64,000 bases of DNA, from NCBI GenBank assembly GCA_020404895.1, contig JADBWK010000147.1:1-64000 (forward strand). Direction: 5' to 3'. The stretch comes from Pseudanabaena sp. M085S1SP2A07QC. GTDB lineage: Bacteria; Cyanobacteriota; Cyanobacteriia; Pseudanabaenales; Pseudanabaenaceae. The notes below the pieces were generated by a model that ran no database searches, was not told the origin of the DNA, and saw nothing but the letters and a program-made list of their open reading frames with translations. The position numbers and the translations under genes are program-made. Each line of letters opens with the position of its first letter. The first letter of the stretch is position 1. Shown here in pieces: positions 1 to 7,593 of the stretch.

Positions 1-701
1 AAATCCTGTTAAGCCATCGACACAAGCAATCAAAATATCCTTGACTCCACGGTTGTGAATTTCGGTGAGTACCGATAACCAGAATTTCGCTCCTTCATTC
101 GGGGAAATCCACATCCCCAATAATTCCTTGTACCCGTCCATCTTTACCGCCAAGGCAAAGTACAGGGACTTATTAATTACCCTGCCATTGTCTCGAACTT
201 TGAGCACTAAACAGTCCAGAAATACGATGGGATAAACGGCATCAAGGGGACGATTTTGACATTCTCATCAGTGACATTGGAAATCAGGGTCGGTGATACT
301 TCGACACCATACATTTCTTGCAACTGGGCTTGGATATCCCTGACGCTCTTACCTCTTGCGTACAAGGCAATGATCTTCTCGTCTATCCCTGTCAGTCGGC
401 TTTGTCCTTTCTTTACCATCTGTAGTTCAAACTCTCCTTGCCGATCGCGCGGGATGGCTATCTCCGCTACGCCAAAGTCTCCTTGGACTTTTTTCTGACT
501 ATAGCCGTTACGACTGTTGCTTTGTCCTTCTGGTCTGGATTCATGCTTCTTGTACCCTAGATGGGTGGATAATTCTGCTTCCAATGCTCTTTCCACCAAC
601 GCGGTGGTTAGTTGCTTCAAGATTCCTCCTTCTCCGAATAGGTCGGGTGATGTTTTACATTCTTGTAGCATTTCATCGAGTATTTCTTTGCGTATATTCA
701 T
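1..701 (-). pseudogene. IS256-family (mutator-type) transposase, frameshifted and cut by the window edge
   Basis: The start (ATG at 701) and first ~160 codons match the N-terminal half of IS256/mutator transposases, including the helical N-terminus and a VTDE segment. At about 260-266 the frame breaks. Downstream, another frame continues the family sequence ([10 protein letters not shown], then VFLDCLVL with the first catalytic Asp, and later ACVDGLTGF with the second Asp near position 20). Compared with intact relatives, a few codons are missing at the junction, so a small out-of-frame deletion is the likely lesion. The third catalytic residue lies beyond the left edge. As it stands the reading frame yields only 164 aa, which cannot carry the DDE site. 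The element therefore looks non-autonomous. The family assignment is confident; the exact deletion size is inferred. Confidence 0.88.
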
Positions 702-751
702 CGGTTTTGGTGTTAGTTATTGTGTGTCTTGATTGTCTCTCTGTATACTTC

Positions 752-781
752 CTAGACTTTACACACTTTACTTTACACTCT
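752..781 (-). repeat. probable terminal inverted repeat of the IS256-type element
   Basis: Just upstream of the transposase start is a run of TTTACAC-like units ending in ACTCTC. This is typical of the outer tip of mutator-type insertion sequences. A coding remnant begins immediately beyond it, consistent with an element boundary near 780. The other end lies outside the window, so the inverted repeat cannot be confirmed here. Confidence 0.4.
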
Positions 782-900
782 CTTGGAAGGAAAAAGGGGC
801 GAGCATAATTCTGAGTTTAAGAGCTTTAGTTTTAACTTCTACTCGTTGGGAGCAATTCTGGGACAATCTCAATCAGTATAGGTTTCCTGTTGCTGCCTAA
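781..900 (+). pseudogene. C-terminal remnant of another transposase-like protein
   Basis: An open frame with no start runs from the putative IS256 tip to TAA at 898-900. It encodes about 39 residues: a WKEKGASIILSLRAL stretch followed by RWEQFWDNLNQYRF. The pattern resembles the C-terminal end of cyanobacterial transposases of the ISKra4 type, but that family call is from memory and uncertain. The reading frame is cut exactly where the IS256 inverted repeat ends, so the IS appears to have landed inside an older transposase gene. The following 901-1003 holds nothing recognisable. Confidence 0.45.
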
Positions 901-1003
901 TAATTCTATTATATTAAGGTCGCATCCGTATTTTATCAGTTTTTATCATCCTTGAAAACCATTAATATCAACTGTTTCTGCCTTTCTCAGCAAGCCCTAA
1001 TTA

Positions 1004-1054
1004 GAAGCCAATTGTTTATGGCGAGATGAAGCCTGGCCATAAACAATTGGCTTC
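1004..1054 (-). terminator. hairpin behind the carbonic anhydrase gene
   Basis: A perfect 19-bp inverted repeat (arms 1004-1022 and 1036-1054, 13-nt loop) ends two bases before the stop codon of the minus-strand carbonic anhydrase gene. The position fits a transcription terminator. No long T tract follows on the minus strand, so it might act as an mRNA-stabilising hairpin instead. Confidence 0.6.
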
Positions 1055-1055
1055 T

Positions 1056-1835
1056 TTAACGATGTAATTGCACAGTTCTATCATTAATAGGCTGAAGAGG
1101 ACGCGCATCAACTTGATAGATTTTAGCAAATATTTCGACTTGTTCTTTAGAAACAGTAATTGGCTCTAAAAATAGATTCCAGCTAACTCCTTCACTGCAA
1201 GGCGGGGTAGTGAGAGAACCCATATAGCTAAAATAAGATTTTTTACTCGGTAATAAATTAGATGCATTAATCAGGCGATCGCTAACTGTATTCGTTGCTC
1301 CAATATCAGGAATCTGTTTCCAAATTTCGGCTATTAGAGGGTTTGCGATACCTTGATTGAGCATAACTCCTACTACCGCAAGTTGCCCTGCTTCATTGCG
1401 ATGGACTAGATGTAGTTCCATTGGCGAAGCTTTGTCATTAATATTATGTTCACTTGGAGTATGAAAATGAAACTGAAGCAATGCATATTTTTTGCCATTG
1501 ATCGTAACCGTACTACCTTGAGCATAGTTCACTTGAATCGTATGACCATTATTGACAACTACTAAAGGAGATGGTTTGTAGTCAAAATCAATTTCTGCGG
1601 GACTATCTTCTATAGTATTTATGATATTGATTGGGGATTGATCTCTACCTAATTCACAAAGTGCAAAATCTTCGCTGAGTTTCCCCCATTGAGTTGGATT
1701 TTCTATGCCTCCATAACTCCAATGTGTAGAGCTGACAGCGGCTAAAACTGGTAAGGATATTAGTAATGTTGTCACTATCGTGATCGCTAGGAGCAAAATC
1801 GCATGTTTTATGTGACTCGTATTAAGTAATTTCAT
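1056..1835 (-). CDS. alpha-class carbonic anhydrase, exported
   Basis: This 259-aa protein has a hydrophobic N-terminal signal (residues ~12-33) ending near an Ala-rich cleavage site, followed by an eukaryotic-type alpha carbonic anhydrase domain. The three zinc ligands are visible as H123 and H125 in QFHFHTPSEH and H142 in MELHLVH. The TTPPCSEGV loop lining the active site is also present. It interconverts CO2 and bicarbonate, presumably in the periplasm or at the cell surface. Cyanobacterial homologues are called EcaA and are linked to inorganic carbon acquisition. It is a single gene, not in an operon, with a hairpin right behind it. The upstream 256 bp (1836-2091) is shared with the divergent ycf51 gene and should hold both promoters. 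Confidence 0.95.
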   Translation of the reverse strand: MKLLNTSHIKHAILLLAITIVTTLLISLPVLAAVSSTHWSYGGIENPTQWGKLSEDFALCELGRDQSPINIINTIEDSPAEIDFDYKPSPLVVVNNGHTIQVNYAQGSTVTINGKKYALLQFHFHTPSEHNINDKASPMELHLVHRNEAGQLAVVGVMLNQGIANPLIAEIWKQIPDIGATNTVSDRLINASNLLPSKKSYFSYMGSLTTPPCSEGVSWNLFLEPITVSKEQVEIFAKIYQVDARPLQPINDRTVQLHR

Positions 1836-2091
1836 TAGGTTTTTTACACTTTTCTGAATTTAGATTAGATATATAAGCTTTGAAAGTACATACAAAGCCA
1901 TTTTTAAAGTTATTTGTAATCCTTTTGCAAGCAAAACGCTGTGACTATAGCTCTAATTACGAAATCAATTTGCGGGCTTTCATTTTCAACAATGCTGAAA
2001 ACATCACAATCGATTTTTATATTGAAAATTGCTGTGCAAGCCACTATAAAATGAAATAAGTAGTTATTTAAAAATCACAATAAATTAATTT

Positions 2092-2604
2092 ATGTCGCTA
2101 ACGCCTGCTTTATTTGGTCAACTCGCACAAGCAATGGGCATATTTGTATTGGTCTGTGCCTTAATTACAGGGCTAGCCGTAACATTTAAGTGGAGTTGGC
2201 GCTATCGAATGGTTGGCGCAACCCTGTTTTCAGTTGTTTTGGTTGTCGGGCTGTTCTCTCTTAGCTTTGAGCCAATTACGCGCTCATCTATTGAAGGCGC
2301 TGTCCCATTTAAGCTTGTTTACGATCGCTTTGGTCCAAATGCCACGATTGCTGTCGCTCCAACAATTACGCCCGAACAACTTGAAGCAACTTTAAAACAA
2401 GCTAGTAGCAACCTATTTTCGTCTGGTCGTAATGCTCAAGGCGAATCGCAATTGACTATTTATGCTCGTACTATTGTGCATCCACGCGAAGGCATATCTA
2501 AGCCACTATATCTAGGGCGAGTAAAGCGATCATTAAATCTTCGTAATGATCCTAATATAGAAGTAGATATTTTTACTGATAAATTTGCTGAACTAAGTAG
2601 CTAA
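2092..2604 (+). CDS. ycf51: Ycf51 family protein
   Basis: This 170-aa protein has two N-terminal transmembrane helices (roughly residues 12-33 and 40-58), then a soluble domain of ~110 residues containing FKLVYDRFGPNATI and YLGRVKRSLNLRNDP. This layout and sequence match Ycf51 (DUF2518), a protein conserved in cyanobacteria and encoded on some algal plastid genomes. Its function is not established. The soluble domain would face one side of the thylakoid or plasma membrane. It stands alone, divergent from the carbonic anhydrase gene, and is closed by a strong terminator hairpin. Confidence 0.85.
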   Translation: MSLTPALFGQLAQAMGIFVLVCALITGLAVTFKWSWRYRMVGATLFSVVLVVGLFSLSFEPITRSSIEGAVPFKLVYDRFGPNATIAVAPTITPEQLEATLKQASSNLFSSGRNAQGESQLTIYARTIVHPREGISKPLYLGRVKRSLNLRNDPNIEVDIFTDKFAELSS

Positions 2605-2618
2605 GTAAAAGAACGCTG

Positions 2619-2675
2619 AAGAACCCAAAAAGGTAGATTGCCTGCGATGCAGGCAACCTACCTTTTTGGGTTCTT
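2619..2675 (+). terminator. long hairpin terminator after ycf51
   Basis: Arms 2619-2645 and 2649-2675 pair over 27 bp with one mismatch and a 3-nt loop. They are followed by an AT-rich stretch with T runs. It lies 14 bp behind the ycf51 stop codon. Confidence 0.75.
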
Positions 2676-2700
2676 AATTTTTATTCAAAGATATGCTTTA

Positions 2701-2803
2701 ATACCAAAGCACAAAATGGCTGCGCCATTTTGTGCTTTTAAAAACCTTACAGGGTTTGGTTTTTAATTCACAGAAGTGTTGCTACACTTTTGTGAATTGG
2801 TAT
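2701..2803. repeat. dispersed palindromic repeat, full cloverleaf-like copy
   Basis: The block is closed by ATACCAA (2701-2707) and TTGGTAT (2797-2803). Inside are three hairpins: a 13-bp stem around 2708-2737 (AGCACAAAATGGC/GCCATTTTGTGCT), a short AAACC/GGTTT stem near 2742-2757, and a stem from about 2765 to 2798 (AATTCACA.. / ..TGTGAATT). Related copies are at 5154-5208, 5494-5584 and 9250-9276. It has no coding potential. It sits between ycf51 and the GGDEF-EAL gene. Confidence 0.8.
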
Positions 2804-2843
2804 AATGCAATAAATTGTCCGTAAAGCAAACTATAAAATAATC

Positions 2844-4961
2844 ATGAGAAAGCTTTTCACTGAGACGTTATCAGCATTGTTTGACTGTGCAAATCGCATC
2901 AGTGAATCCGAATCGTTAACAAAACAACAACAAGATGATTTACAAAGCATTATATCTTTTGGGGAAACTCTAGCCAGTTGCTTTGATAATACAGAAAGAG
3001 AAGTAAGTATTCTCAAACAAAGAATTAAAAGACTTAATCGAACCAATCCAAGTATAGAAATTGATAATGAGGATGATACTTATACTCTAATCGCGTTAAT
3101 TTTTGCTAGTCTAAGACAATCAATCAATCTTGATGAATTACTAGGTAATTTTGTCTTGGAAATTCACCAACTATTGCAAAGTGATCAGGTTATTGTTTGT
3201 CAATTCACAGATCAAGATGTGCAATCAATCCAATATGAAGTTGTTAATGAGCCTAAATACTCGCTTCTTGGGCAAGTATTGCCATCAATCTATACTGATC
3301 CACAATGGCTAGAAAAATTTCAAACATCCATTAGTCAGGTCATAAATAATGTAGACAATGACGAAGTTGATTCTCTCATTGCAACTTCACTCATGCCGTT
3401 AGGTATACGTTCAGCGATAGCTATTGCTATTCCTAGCGGCAAAAAATTATGGGGACTATTAATATTACATCAATATAATATTTCATGCGATTGGCGAAAT
3501 TGGGAAGTCGAACTGCTGGAAAAGATGGGAATTAAATTGGCAATTGCAGTTCATCAAATGCAATTATTAGTGAAGTCTCATGACATGAGAATTGAACGAG
3601 ATCAAATTATCGCTAGGCTACATTATAGCCACCTCCACGACTCATTAACAGGGCTTCCTAATCGCGACTCATTTATGGATTTGCTGGACTTAGCATTTGC
3701 AAAATTACAAGCTAATCCTGATTGTAATTTTGCAGTATTTTCTATTGATTGCGATCGCTTCAAATCAATTAATGATAGTTTTGGTATCGACATTGGAAAT
3801 CAACTATTACAGGAAATTAGTAAGCGTATAGCTATGTACTGCGACACTAATATAACTATTGCAAGAATTGATAGTGATGAGTTTGTACTCTTAGTTGAGA
3901 ATATCGGCACAGAAAATTTTGAGATAGAGCGTCATCTCACACAATTAGCTGGTCAAATCTTAGAAAGTATTGGGGAGCCGTTTCTTATTAATGAGTATCA
4001 AATTCTTACTTCTGTTAGTATTGGTATAGCTATTAGTGATCTTGAATATATCTTTGCAAACGAGATTTTACGAGATGCCAATGTTGCGATGCATCATTCA
4101 CGAAACCTTGGTAGAGGTAAACAGGCATTATTTACAACTAGTATGCATCAGGGGGCAAAGGTTCGTTGGCAACTAGAGTCAGACTTACGCCAAGCGATCG
4201 CTCGTCAGGAATTTTATTTGGTCTATCAGCCTATAGTTTCATTACATCAACATGATTTATCAGGATTTGAAGTTTTACTGCGTTGGATGCATCCATTACA
4301 AGGACTGATTTCTCCGATGGAGTTTTTAGCGATCGCTGAAGAAACTGGAGAGATCGTCCAGATCGGTTATTGGGTTTTAGAAACAGCTTGTAGACAGTTA
4401 CATCAATGGCAACAAGAATTCCCTAACATTCCACAAATCACCCTAGCAATTAATGTTTCTACAATCCAAGTTATTCAACCAGAATTTGTTGAAAGGATTC
4501 AATCAATAATCACAGAATATCAAGTTTTACCTAGTTTAATCAAGCTAGAAATTACCGAAACAATGTTAATGGATAACATCGAAATTTCTTCGCAAAAACT
4601 GAAGCAACTCCGAGAAATTGGCGTACAAGTTTATATCGATGACTTTGGTACTGGTTATTCTTCCTTTAGCTACCTACAAACTTTACCAATTGATGTTTTA
4701 AAAATTGATCGCAGTTTCACAAATAGAGTATCTACTGATATTAAAAGCCAAAGAATTGTGCAATCAATTTTGCGCTTAGCTAACAATCTTGGTATGGGAA
4801 TTGTCATTGAGGGCGTGGAAACATCTCAAGAATTAGATTATTTTGAAGCGTTAGGTGGCAGTAGTATTGAAGTACAAGGCTACTTTATTTCGCATCCTTT
4901 AGATAGTGAAAAGGCAACTCAATGGATTCAATCAACAACTTACTCACTTTCCAGTGAATAA
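2844..4961 (+). CDS. GAF-GGDEF-EAL cyclic-di-GMP signalling protein
   Basis: The 705-aa protein has an N-terminal helical region (to ~residue 75), a GAF-like sensor domain (~85-240), then GGDEF (~270-425) and EAL (~435-695) domains. The GGDEF signature is degenerate (D343-S-D-E-F347), so cyclase activity is doubtful. The EAL domain keeps E476-V-L, LEITETM, IDDFGTGYSS and a GVET segment, the residues expected of an active phosphodiesterase. The simplest reading is a soluble c-di-GMP phosphodiesterase whose GGDEF half has a regulatory role (GTP or partner sensing). GAF domains in cyanobacteria may bind bilins or small ligands; no obvious chromophore-binding Cys motif stands out. It is monocistronic with a terminator at 4964. 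Confidence 0.93.
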   Translation: MRKLFTETLSALFDCANRISESESLTKQQQDDLQSIISFGETLASCFDNTEREVSILKQRIKRLNRTNPSIEIDNEDDTYTLIALIFASLRQSINLDELLGNFVLEIHQLLQSDQVIVCQFTDQDVQSIQYEVVNEPKYSLLGQVLPSIYTDPQWLEKFQTSISQVINNVDNDEVDSLIATSLMPLGIRSAIAIAIPSGKKLWGLLILHQYNISCDWRNWEVELLEKMGIKLAIAVHQMQLLVKSHDMRIERDQIIARLHYSHLHDSLTGLPNRDSFMDLLDLAFAKLQANPDCNFAVFSIDCDRFKSINDSFGIDIGNQLLQEISKRIAMYCDTNITIARIDSDEFVLLVENIGTENFEIERHLTQLAGQILESIGEPFLINEYQILTSVSIGIAISDLEYIFANEILRDANVAMHHSRNLGRGKQALFTTSMHQGAKVRWQLESDLRQAIARQEFYLVYQPIVSLHQHDLSGFEVLLRWMHPLQGLISPMEFLAIAEETGEIVQIGYWVLETACRQLHQWQQEFPNIPQITLAINVSTIQVIQPEFVERIQSIITEYQVLPSLIKLEITETMLMDNIEISSQKLKQLREIGVQVYIDDFGTGYSSFSYLQTLPIDVLKIDRSFTNRVSTDIKSQRIVQSILRLANNLGMGIVIEGVETSQELDYFEALGGSSIEVQGYFISHPLDSEKATQWIQSTTYSLSSE

Positions 4962-4963
4962 TT

Positions 4964-5001
4964 AGTGGTGTACGGAGAAGCCACGCACCACTTGCGTTTT
5001 T
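4964..5001 (+). terminator. terminator behind the GGDEF-EAL gene
   Basis: AGTGGTG (4964-4970) pairs with CACCACT (4986-4992) and is followed by GCGTTTTTT. A related AGTGGTGT/ACACCACT hairpin is reused at 9292-9330. Confidence 0.65.
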
Positions 5002-5096
5002 TAGGTATCAATTGACTGATGATTTTGTAACCAGTCTTGAATTTCTTGAGCAAGCCATGCAGTTTCTAACTCGGTTAATTTATTGTCGCCAAGCAT
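5001..5096 (-). pseudogene. 31-codon remnant with a WLAQEIQDWL motif
   Basis: A short open frame on the minus strand (ATG at 5096, TAA at 5001) encodes 31 residues, including LTELETAWLAQEIQDWL. Acidic W-L-x-x-E-I-x-x-W/F-L tails of this type end several cyanobacterial membrane proteins. The peptide is therefore probably the leftover C-terminus of such a gene, with its body deleted. It has no visible RBS and abuts hairpins on both sides. It could also be a genuine microprotein; I consider a remnant more likely. Confidence 0.35.
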
Positions 5097-5105
5097 AAAC
5101 TTACT

Positions 5106-5151
5106 CCCTTAATGAATAATTAGGTATGCGAGGCTAATTATTCATTAAGGG
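5106..5151. repeat. perfect inverted repeat
   Basis: Arms 5106-5122 and 5135-5151 are perfect 17-bp complements (CCCTTAATGAATAATTA and its complement) with a 12-nt loop. It lies immediately next to another palindrome (5154-5208), so two hairpins stand back to back. It does not follow an intact gene on either strand. Confidence 0.7.
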
Positions 5152-5153
5152 GG

Positions 5154-5208
5154 AAGCTTATACCAAAGCACAAAATGGCGTAGCCATTTTGTGCTTTGGT
5201 ATAAGCTT
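5154..5208. repeat. dispersed palindromic repeat, single-hairpin copy
   Basis: A perfect palindrome of two 26-bp arms (5154-5179, 5183-5208) around GTA. It contains the ATACCAAAGCACAAAATGGC core shared with the first hairpin of the copy at 2701-2803. Here the middle and right hairpins are missing and the closing stem joins directly to hairpin 1. Confidence 0.8.
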
Positions 5209-5258
5209 TATCAGCATAAATACATATAATTTGTTACAAAATTTTTAACGCGATCGCA

Positions 5259-5297
5259 TAAAAAAAGAAGGTATGCGTTGCATACCTTCTTTTTTAT
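5259..5297 (-). terminator. Rho-independent terminator of tRNA-Asn
   Basis: On the minus strand, GAAGGTATGC and GCATACCTTC form a 10-bp stem with a 3-nt loop, flanked by an A run and a T run. The stem starts a few bases after the tRNA 3' end. Confidence 0.85.
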
Positions 5298-5299
5298 AA

Positions 5300-5371
5300 C
5301 TCCCCAGGCGGGATTCGAACCTGCGACCGATCGGTTAACAGCCGATTGCTCTACCACTGAGCTACTGAGGA
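5300..5371 (-). tRNA. tRNA-Asn (anticodon GUU)
   Basis: The minus strand folds into a standard 72-nt tRNA: acceptor stem TCCTCAG/CTGGGGA, D arm with AGCTCAGTGGTAGAGC, anticodon loop CTGTTAA (anticodon at 5337-5339), and T arm with GGTTCGAATCC. The discriminator base is G, as usual for bacterial tRNA-Asn. The 3' CCA is not encoded. A strong terminator follows. Confidence 0.97.
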
Positions 5372-5493
5372 ATGTAGCTATTTCGCTTTATCAATAACTT
5401 CAGCGTTAATAACTATAGCGTATAAGTGCCGCGATCGCGCAACCTTTTAAAAAAGTTTTTTTATGCTCCTTTCCCACCCCAAAAATAGACGTT

Positions 5494-5584
5494 ATACCAA
5501 AACGCAAAATGGCTACGCCATTTTGCGTTTTTAAAATCCTTACAGGGTTTGTTTTTTTAATTCGCAGAAGTGTGCATACACTAA
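5494..5584. repeat. dispersed palindromic repeat, truncated copy
   Basis: The copy starts with ATACCAA (5494). Its first stem, AACGCAAAATGGC/GCCATTTTGCGTT (5501-5529), differs from the 2701 copy on both arms so that pairing is kept. It carries the CCTTACAGGGTTTG middle segment and the left half of the third hairpin, then stops after ACACT at about 5582. The next bases are the terminal repeat of the 100-bp element at 5585-5684. Confidence 0.75.
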
Positions 5585-5684
5585 AGGGCATCTCTAAAAA
5601 TAGCTCTATTCTCAATAACATAAGACTAAAACTCTCATTTTATCGTTGCTATTCTCAATAATTTTGAATTAATAGAGATGCCCT
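5585..5684. mobile_element. 100-bp MITE-like element with 12-bp terminal inverted repeats
   Basis: AGGGCATCTCTA (5585-5596) and its complement TAGAGATGCCCT (5673-5684) bound a 100-bp AT-rich, non-coding block. The block contains two CTATTCTCAATAA direct repeats (5605-5617 and 5649-5661). Termini reading GGGCATCTCTAAAAA resemble those of IS5-type elements in cyanobacteria (recalled, not checked). No clear target duplication is visible. The left neighbour (a palindromic repeat) and the right neighbour (a coding pseudogene) are both broken at its ends, so it likely arrived with, or mediated, a deletion. Confidence 0.6.
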
Positions 5685-6129
5685 ATAGTTCTGAGGCTGG
5701 GAAATTTACGGTATCAATGCCCAACAAGCCAGAGGAGAAATCTGAGGAGAAGAAAACCGATGTTGCTACAGTCAAGATGAATGTGGCAATTTCTGAGTTT
5801 AATGACTCTGCCTATTTTGCTAGTTATGCTGACTTCCCAGAAAAATTTCCCGATGCCGAGATTGAGCCAGGATTGAATGAAGCCATGAAAGGTATTGTAG
5901 GTGGTTTGAAGGGTAAGGTCACATCATCGAAAGAATCCAAGCTTGGGAAATCTTCATGCCGAGATTTTGAAGCTACAGGAAAATACAGGCTATTGATGCA
6001 TTATTCAAGGGTCGCATTTGCCTGAATGACAATCGTCGTTTCTATCAAATGTTCGTATTAGCCACTGCAACCAAATTCTCGAATACTGATGTCGAGCGCT
6101 TCATCAGCTCTTTCAAAATCAAAGATTAA
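5678..6129 (+). pseudogene. truncated and frameshifted conserved hypothetical protein
   Basis: The open frame 5678-6025 (115 aa) begins YSSEAGKFTVSMP and carries the DSAYFASYADFPE pattern of a family of exported proteins found in cyanobacteria and planctomycetes. Family members begin with a signal peptide, which is absent here. The only ATG lies inside the terminal repeat of the adjacent 100-bp element. Around 5985-6010 the frame shifts: GRICLNDNRRFYQMFVLAT and ERFISSFKIKD, the expected C-terminus, follow in another frame and end at TAA 6127-6129. So the gene has lost its 5' end to the insertion and is also frameshifted. Function unknown. Confidence 0.75.
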
Positions 6130-6160
6130 ATTAAAGAGACGCTTTGCGTCTCTTTAATTT
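6128..6160. terminator. bidirectional terminator hairpin
   Basis: Arms 6128-6142 and 6146-6160 pair perfectly (AAATTAAAGAGACGC and complement) around TTT, with A/T runs at both outer ends. It overlaps the stop codons of both the rightward pseudogene and the leftward EamA transporter gene, serving convergent units. Confidence 0.8.
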
Positions 6161-7095
6161 TTAGCATCTGAACCGAGAGAAATAATCATGGAGCCAATCA
6201 CTACCGCGATCGCGCCTGTATAGCCCAACAAACTTAGTGGCGATGGCGTTAAAAATTGCGGAACAAAACTTGGCAAGATCGCTGAAGCAGCTAAGGTAAC
6301 GAGAGGCGCAAGAGTAATCACCGCACTGACACGCGAGGCTTCCCAATGTTCCAGAGCCGCCGCAAATGCCCCGTAAGCAATCAAAGTATTAAAAGCGCAA
6401 AAGATAAGGGCAATCAAGGGTAATCCAGACAGAGTAAAGAGTCTAGTAGGATGTGCCATTGGAGCAAATAGAGTTGCTGCGCTGAGATACAAACAGAGCA
6501 ATATCGAAGTCGAAGGCAGATTAAGTAATAATTGCTTTTGGGCAAGCCCATAAAATGCCCAAACGATCGCTCCTAGGACTAGAAGCATATTGCCCAACAT
6601 ATAGGTGTCAAAGCTGGTAACCAGCGATCGCACTTGGTCATGGGAAAACAGCAACAGTCCACAAACGAGAATTGCTACGCCACCCCATTGCCGATAGGTG
6701 TATTTTTCTTTAAATATGACCAATGAAGCCAGTCCCATCATCACAGGGGCGATTTGGGTAATTACTTGAGCATTATTGGCTGAGGTTTTGCCTACACCGA
6801 TTAAAAATAAAATATAGTTGAGCGACAGTCCGCCAACGGCAACTAAAAACAATGGCAAGGAAATTTTCTGCAATTGTTGCAATGTCGGTAGTTGTTGACG
6901 TAGCGCTAAGTATCCTCCTAGGAAAACCCCTGAAACAGTAAAGCGAAACCAAGTAACTGTAAAAGGATCTAGCTCTTGGAGAACGATCTTGAGTGCGATC
7001 GCCAAAAATCCCCATAGTAAGACTGTCAGTAACGATAGCGCCAGACCTAAGCGCGATCGCCCAGAAACTTGATGTAAACGTATCGAAGAGGGCAT
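6154..7095 (-). CDS. EamA-family (DMT superfamily) transporter
   Basis: The 313-aa protein is almost entirely hydrophobic, with ten predicted transmembrane helices in two five-helix EamA repeats (~residues 15-150 and ~165-305). The first begins WGFLAIALK and contains FTVTWFRFTVSG, the usual DMT helix-1/helix-2 signature. It would export or import a small metabolite (amino acid, nucleoside or similar) across the plasma membrane; the substrate cannot be read from sequence. Its start is separated by 50 bp from the small gene upstream (7146-7409), also on the minus strand, so the two may be co-transcribed. Confidence 0.9.
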   Translation of the reverse strand: MPSSIRLHQVSGRSRLGLALSLLTVLLWGFLAIALKIVLQELDPFTVTWFRFTVSGVFLGGYLALRQQLPTLQQLQKISLPLFLVAVGGLSLNYILFLIGVGKTSANNAQVITQIAPVMMGLASLVIFKEKYTYRQWGGVAILVCGLLLFSHDQVRSLVTSFDTYMLGNMLLVLGAIVWAFYGLAQKQLLLNLPSTSILLCLYLSAATLFAPMAHPTRLFTLSGLPLIALIFCAFNTLIAYGAFAAALEHWEASRVSAVITLAPLVTLAASAILPSFVPQFLTPSPLSLLGYTGAIAVVIGSMIISLGSDAKN

Positions 7096-7145
7096 TGCAG
7101 TTTGGTCTCATAAAATGAAAAGAGCAGATGAGCTCCTTCTTAATT

Positions 7146-7409
7146 TTATGCAAACATATCGACACTAGAGGAGTAAATTGGCTCAACATGAATAGCAATA
7201 ACGCGCTTAGGACGGACTAGCAAAATTTCATTTAGTTCGGCTCTTACGGGAATAGGCATAAGATCATCTTCATTTGCTTTTGCCTTAAATTGCGATGCGT
7301 ACCAAGTTTTGACTTCTTCGATAGTTGTAAATTTTGTTGTGACTTCCTGCCCACCTTCTAGTTTTAAATGCACGATATATTCGTTTGGCTTTTTAGGTTC
7401 TCTCGGCAT
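7146..7409 (-). CDS. conserved hypothetical protein, 87 aa
   Basis: The 87-aa protein starts MPREPKKPNEYIVHLKLEGG and has no membrane segment. It is predicted to be a small alpha/beta fold: beta strands around YIVHLKL and VTTKFT, a helix around EEVKTWYASQF, and a C-terminal strand VIAIHVEPI. I do not recognise a named domain; its appearance fits small cyanobacteria-restricted proteins. It lies upstream of the EamA transporter gene in the same direction with a 50-bp gap. The 207-bp region upstream (7410-7616) contains two large palindromes. Confidence 0.7.
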   Translation of the reverse strand: MPREPKKPNEYIVHLKLEGGQEVTTKFTTIEEVKTWYASQFKAKANEDDLMPIPVRAELNEILLVRPKRVIAIHVEPIYSSSVDMFA

Positions 7410-7457
7410 CTTGATCTACTCCGTCTAAGTTTCACGTAATCAAGCTGAATTATATAG

Positions 7458-7503
7458 CAAATGATAGTAGGGGCAATTCATGAATTGCCCCTACTATCAT
7501 TTG
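7458..7503. repeat. 46-bp perfect palindrome
   Basis: A loopless palindrome centred at 7480.5 (CAAATGATAGTAGGGGCAAT and onward). It lies in a divergent intergenic region, upstream of both neighbouring genes, so it cannot be a simple terminator for either. It is followed by a tandem duplication of TTGTGTTGCGATAA (7501-7528). Confidence 0.8.
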
Positions 7504-7544
7504 TGTTGCGATAATTGTGTTGCGATAATATTGATATTCAAAAT

Positions 7545-7593
7545 CAAACAATTTTTAAAAGCCTTGCTTTACAAGGCTTTTAAAAATTGTTTG
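7545..7593. repeat. 22-bp-arm inverted repeat ahead of the GT-C gene
   Basis: Arms 7545-7566 and 7572-7593 are perfect complements (CAAACAATTTTTAAAAGCC and onward) with a CTTTA loop. It ends 23 bp before the GTG start at 7617. In the transcript it would place a stable hairpin in the 5' leader, just above the AAAGGA ribosome-binding site. Confidence 0.75.

Noticed and set aside
5406..5621. 71-codon minus-strand frame next to tRNA-Asn
   Set aside because: It runs across the palindromic repeat and the 100-bp inverted-repeat element. The peptide is a by-product of repeat sequence and matches no protein pattern.
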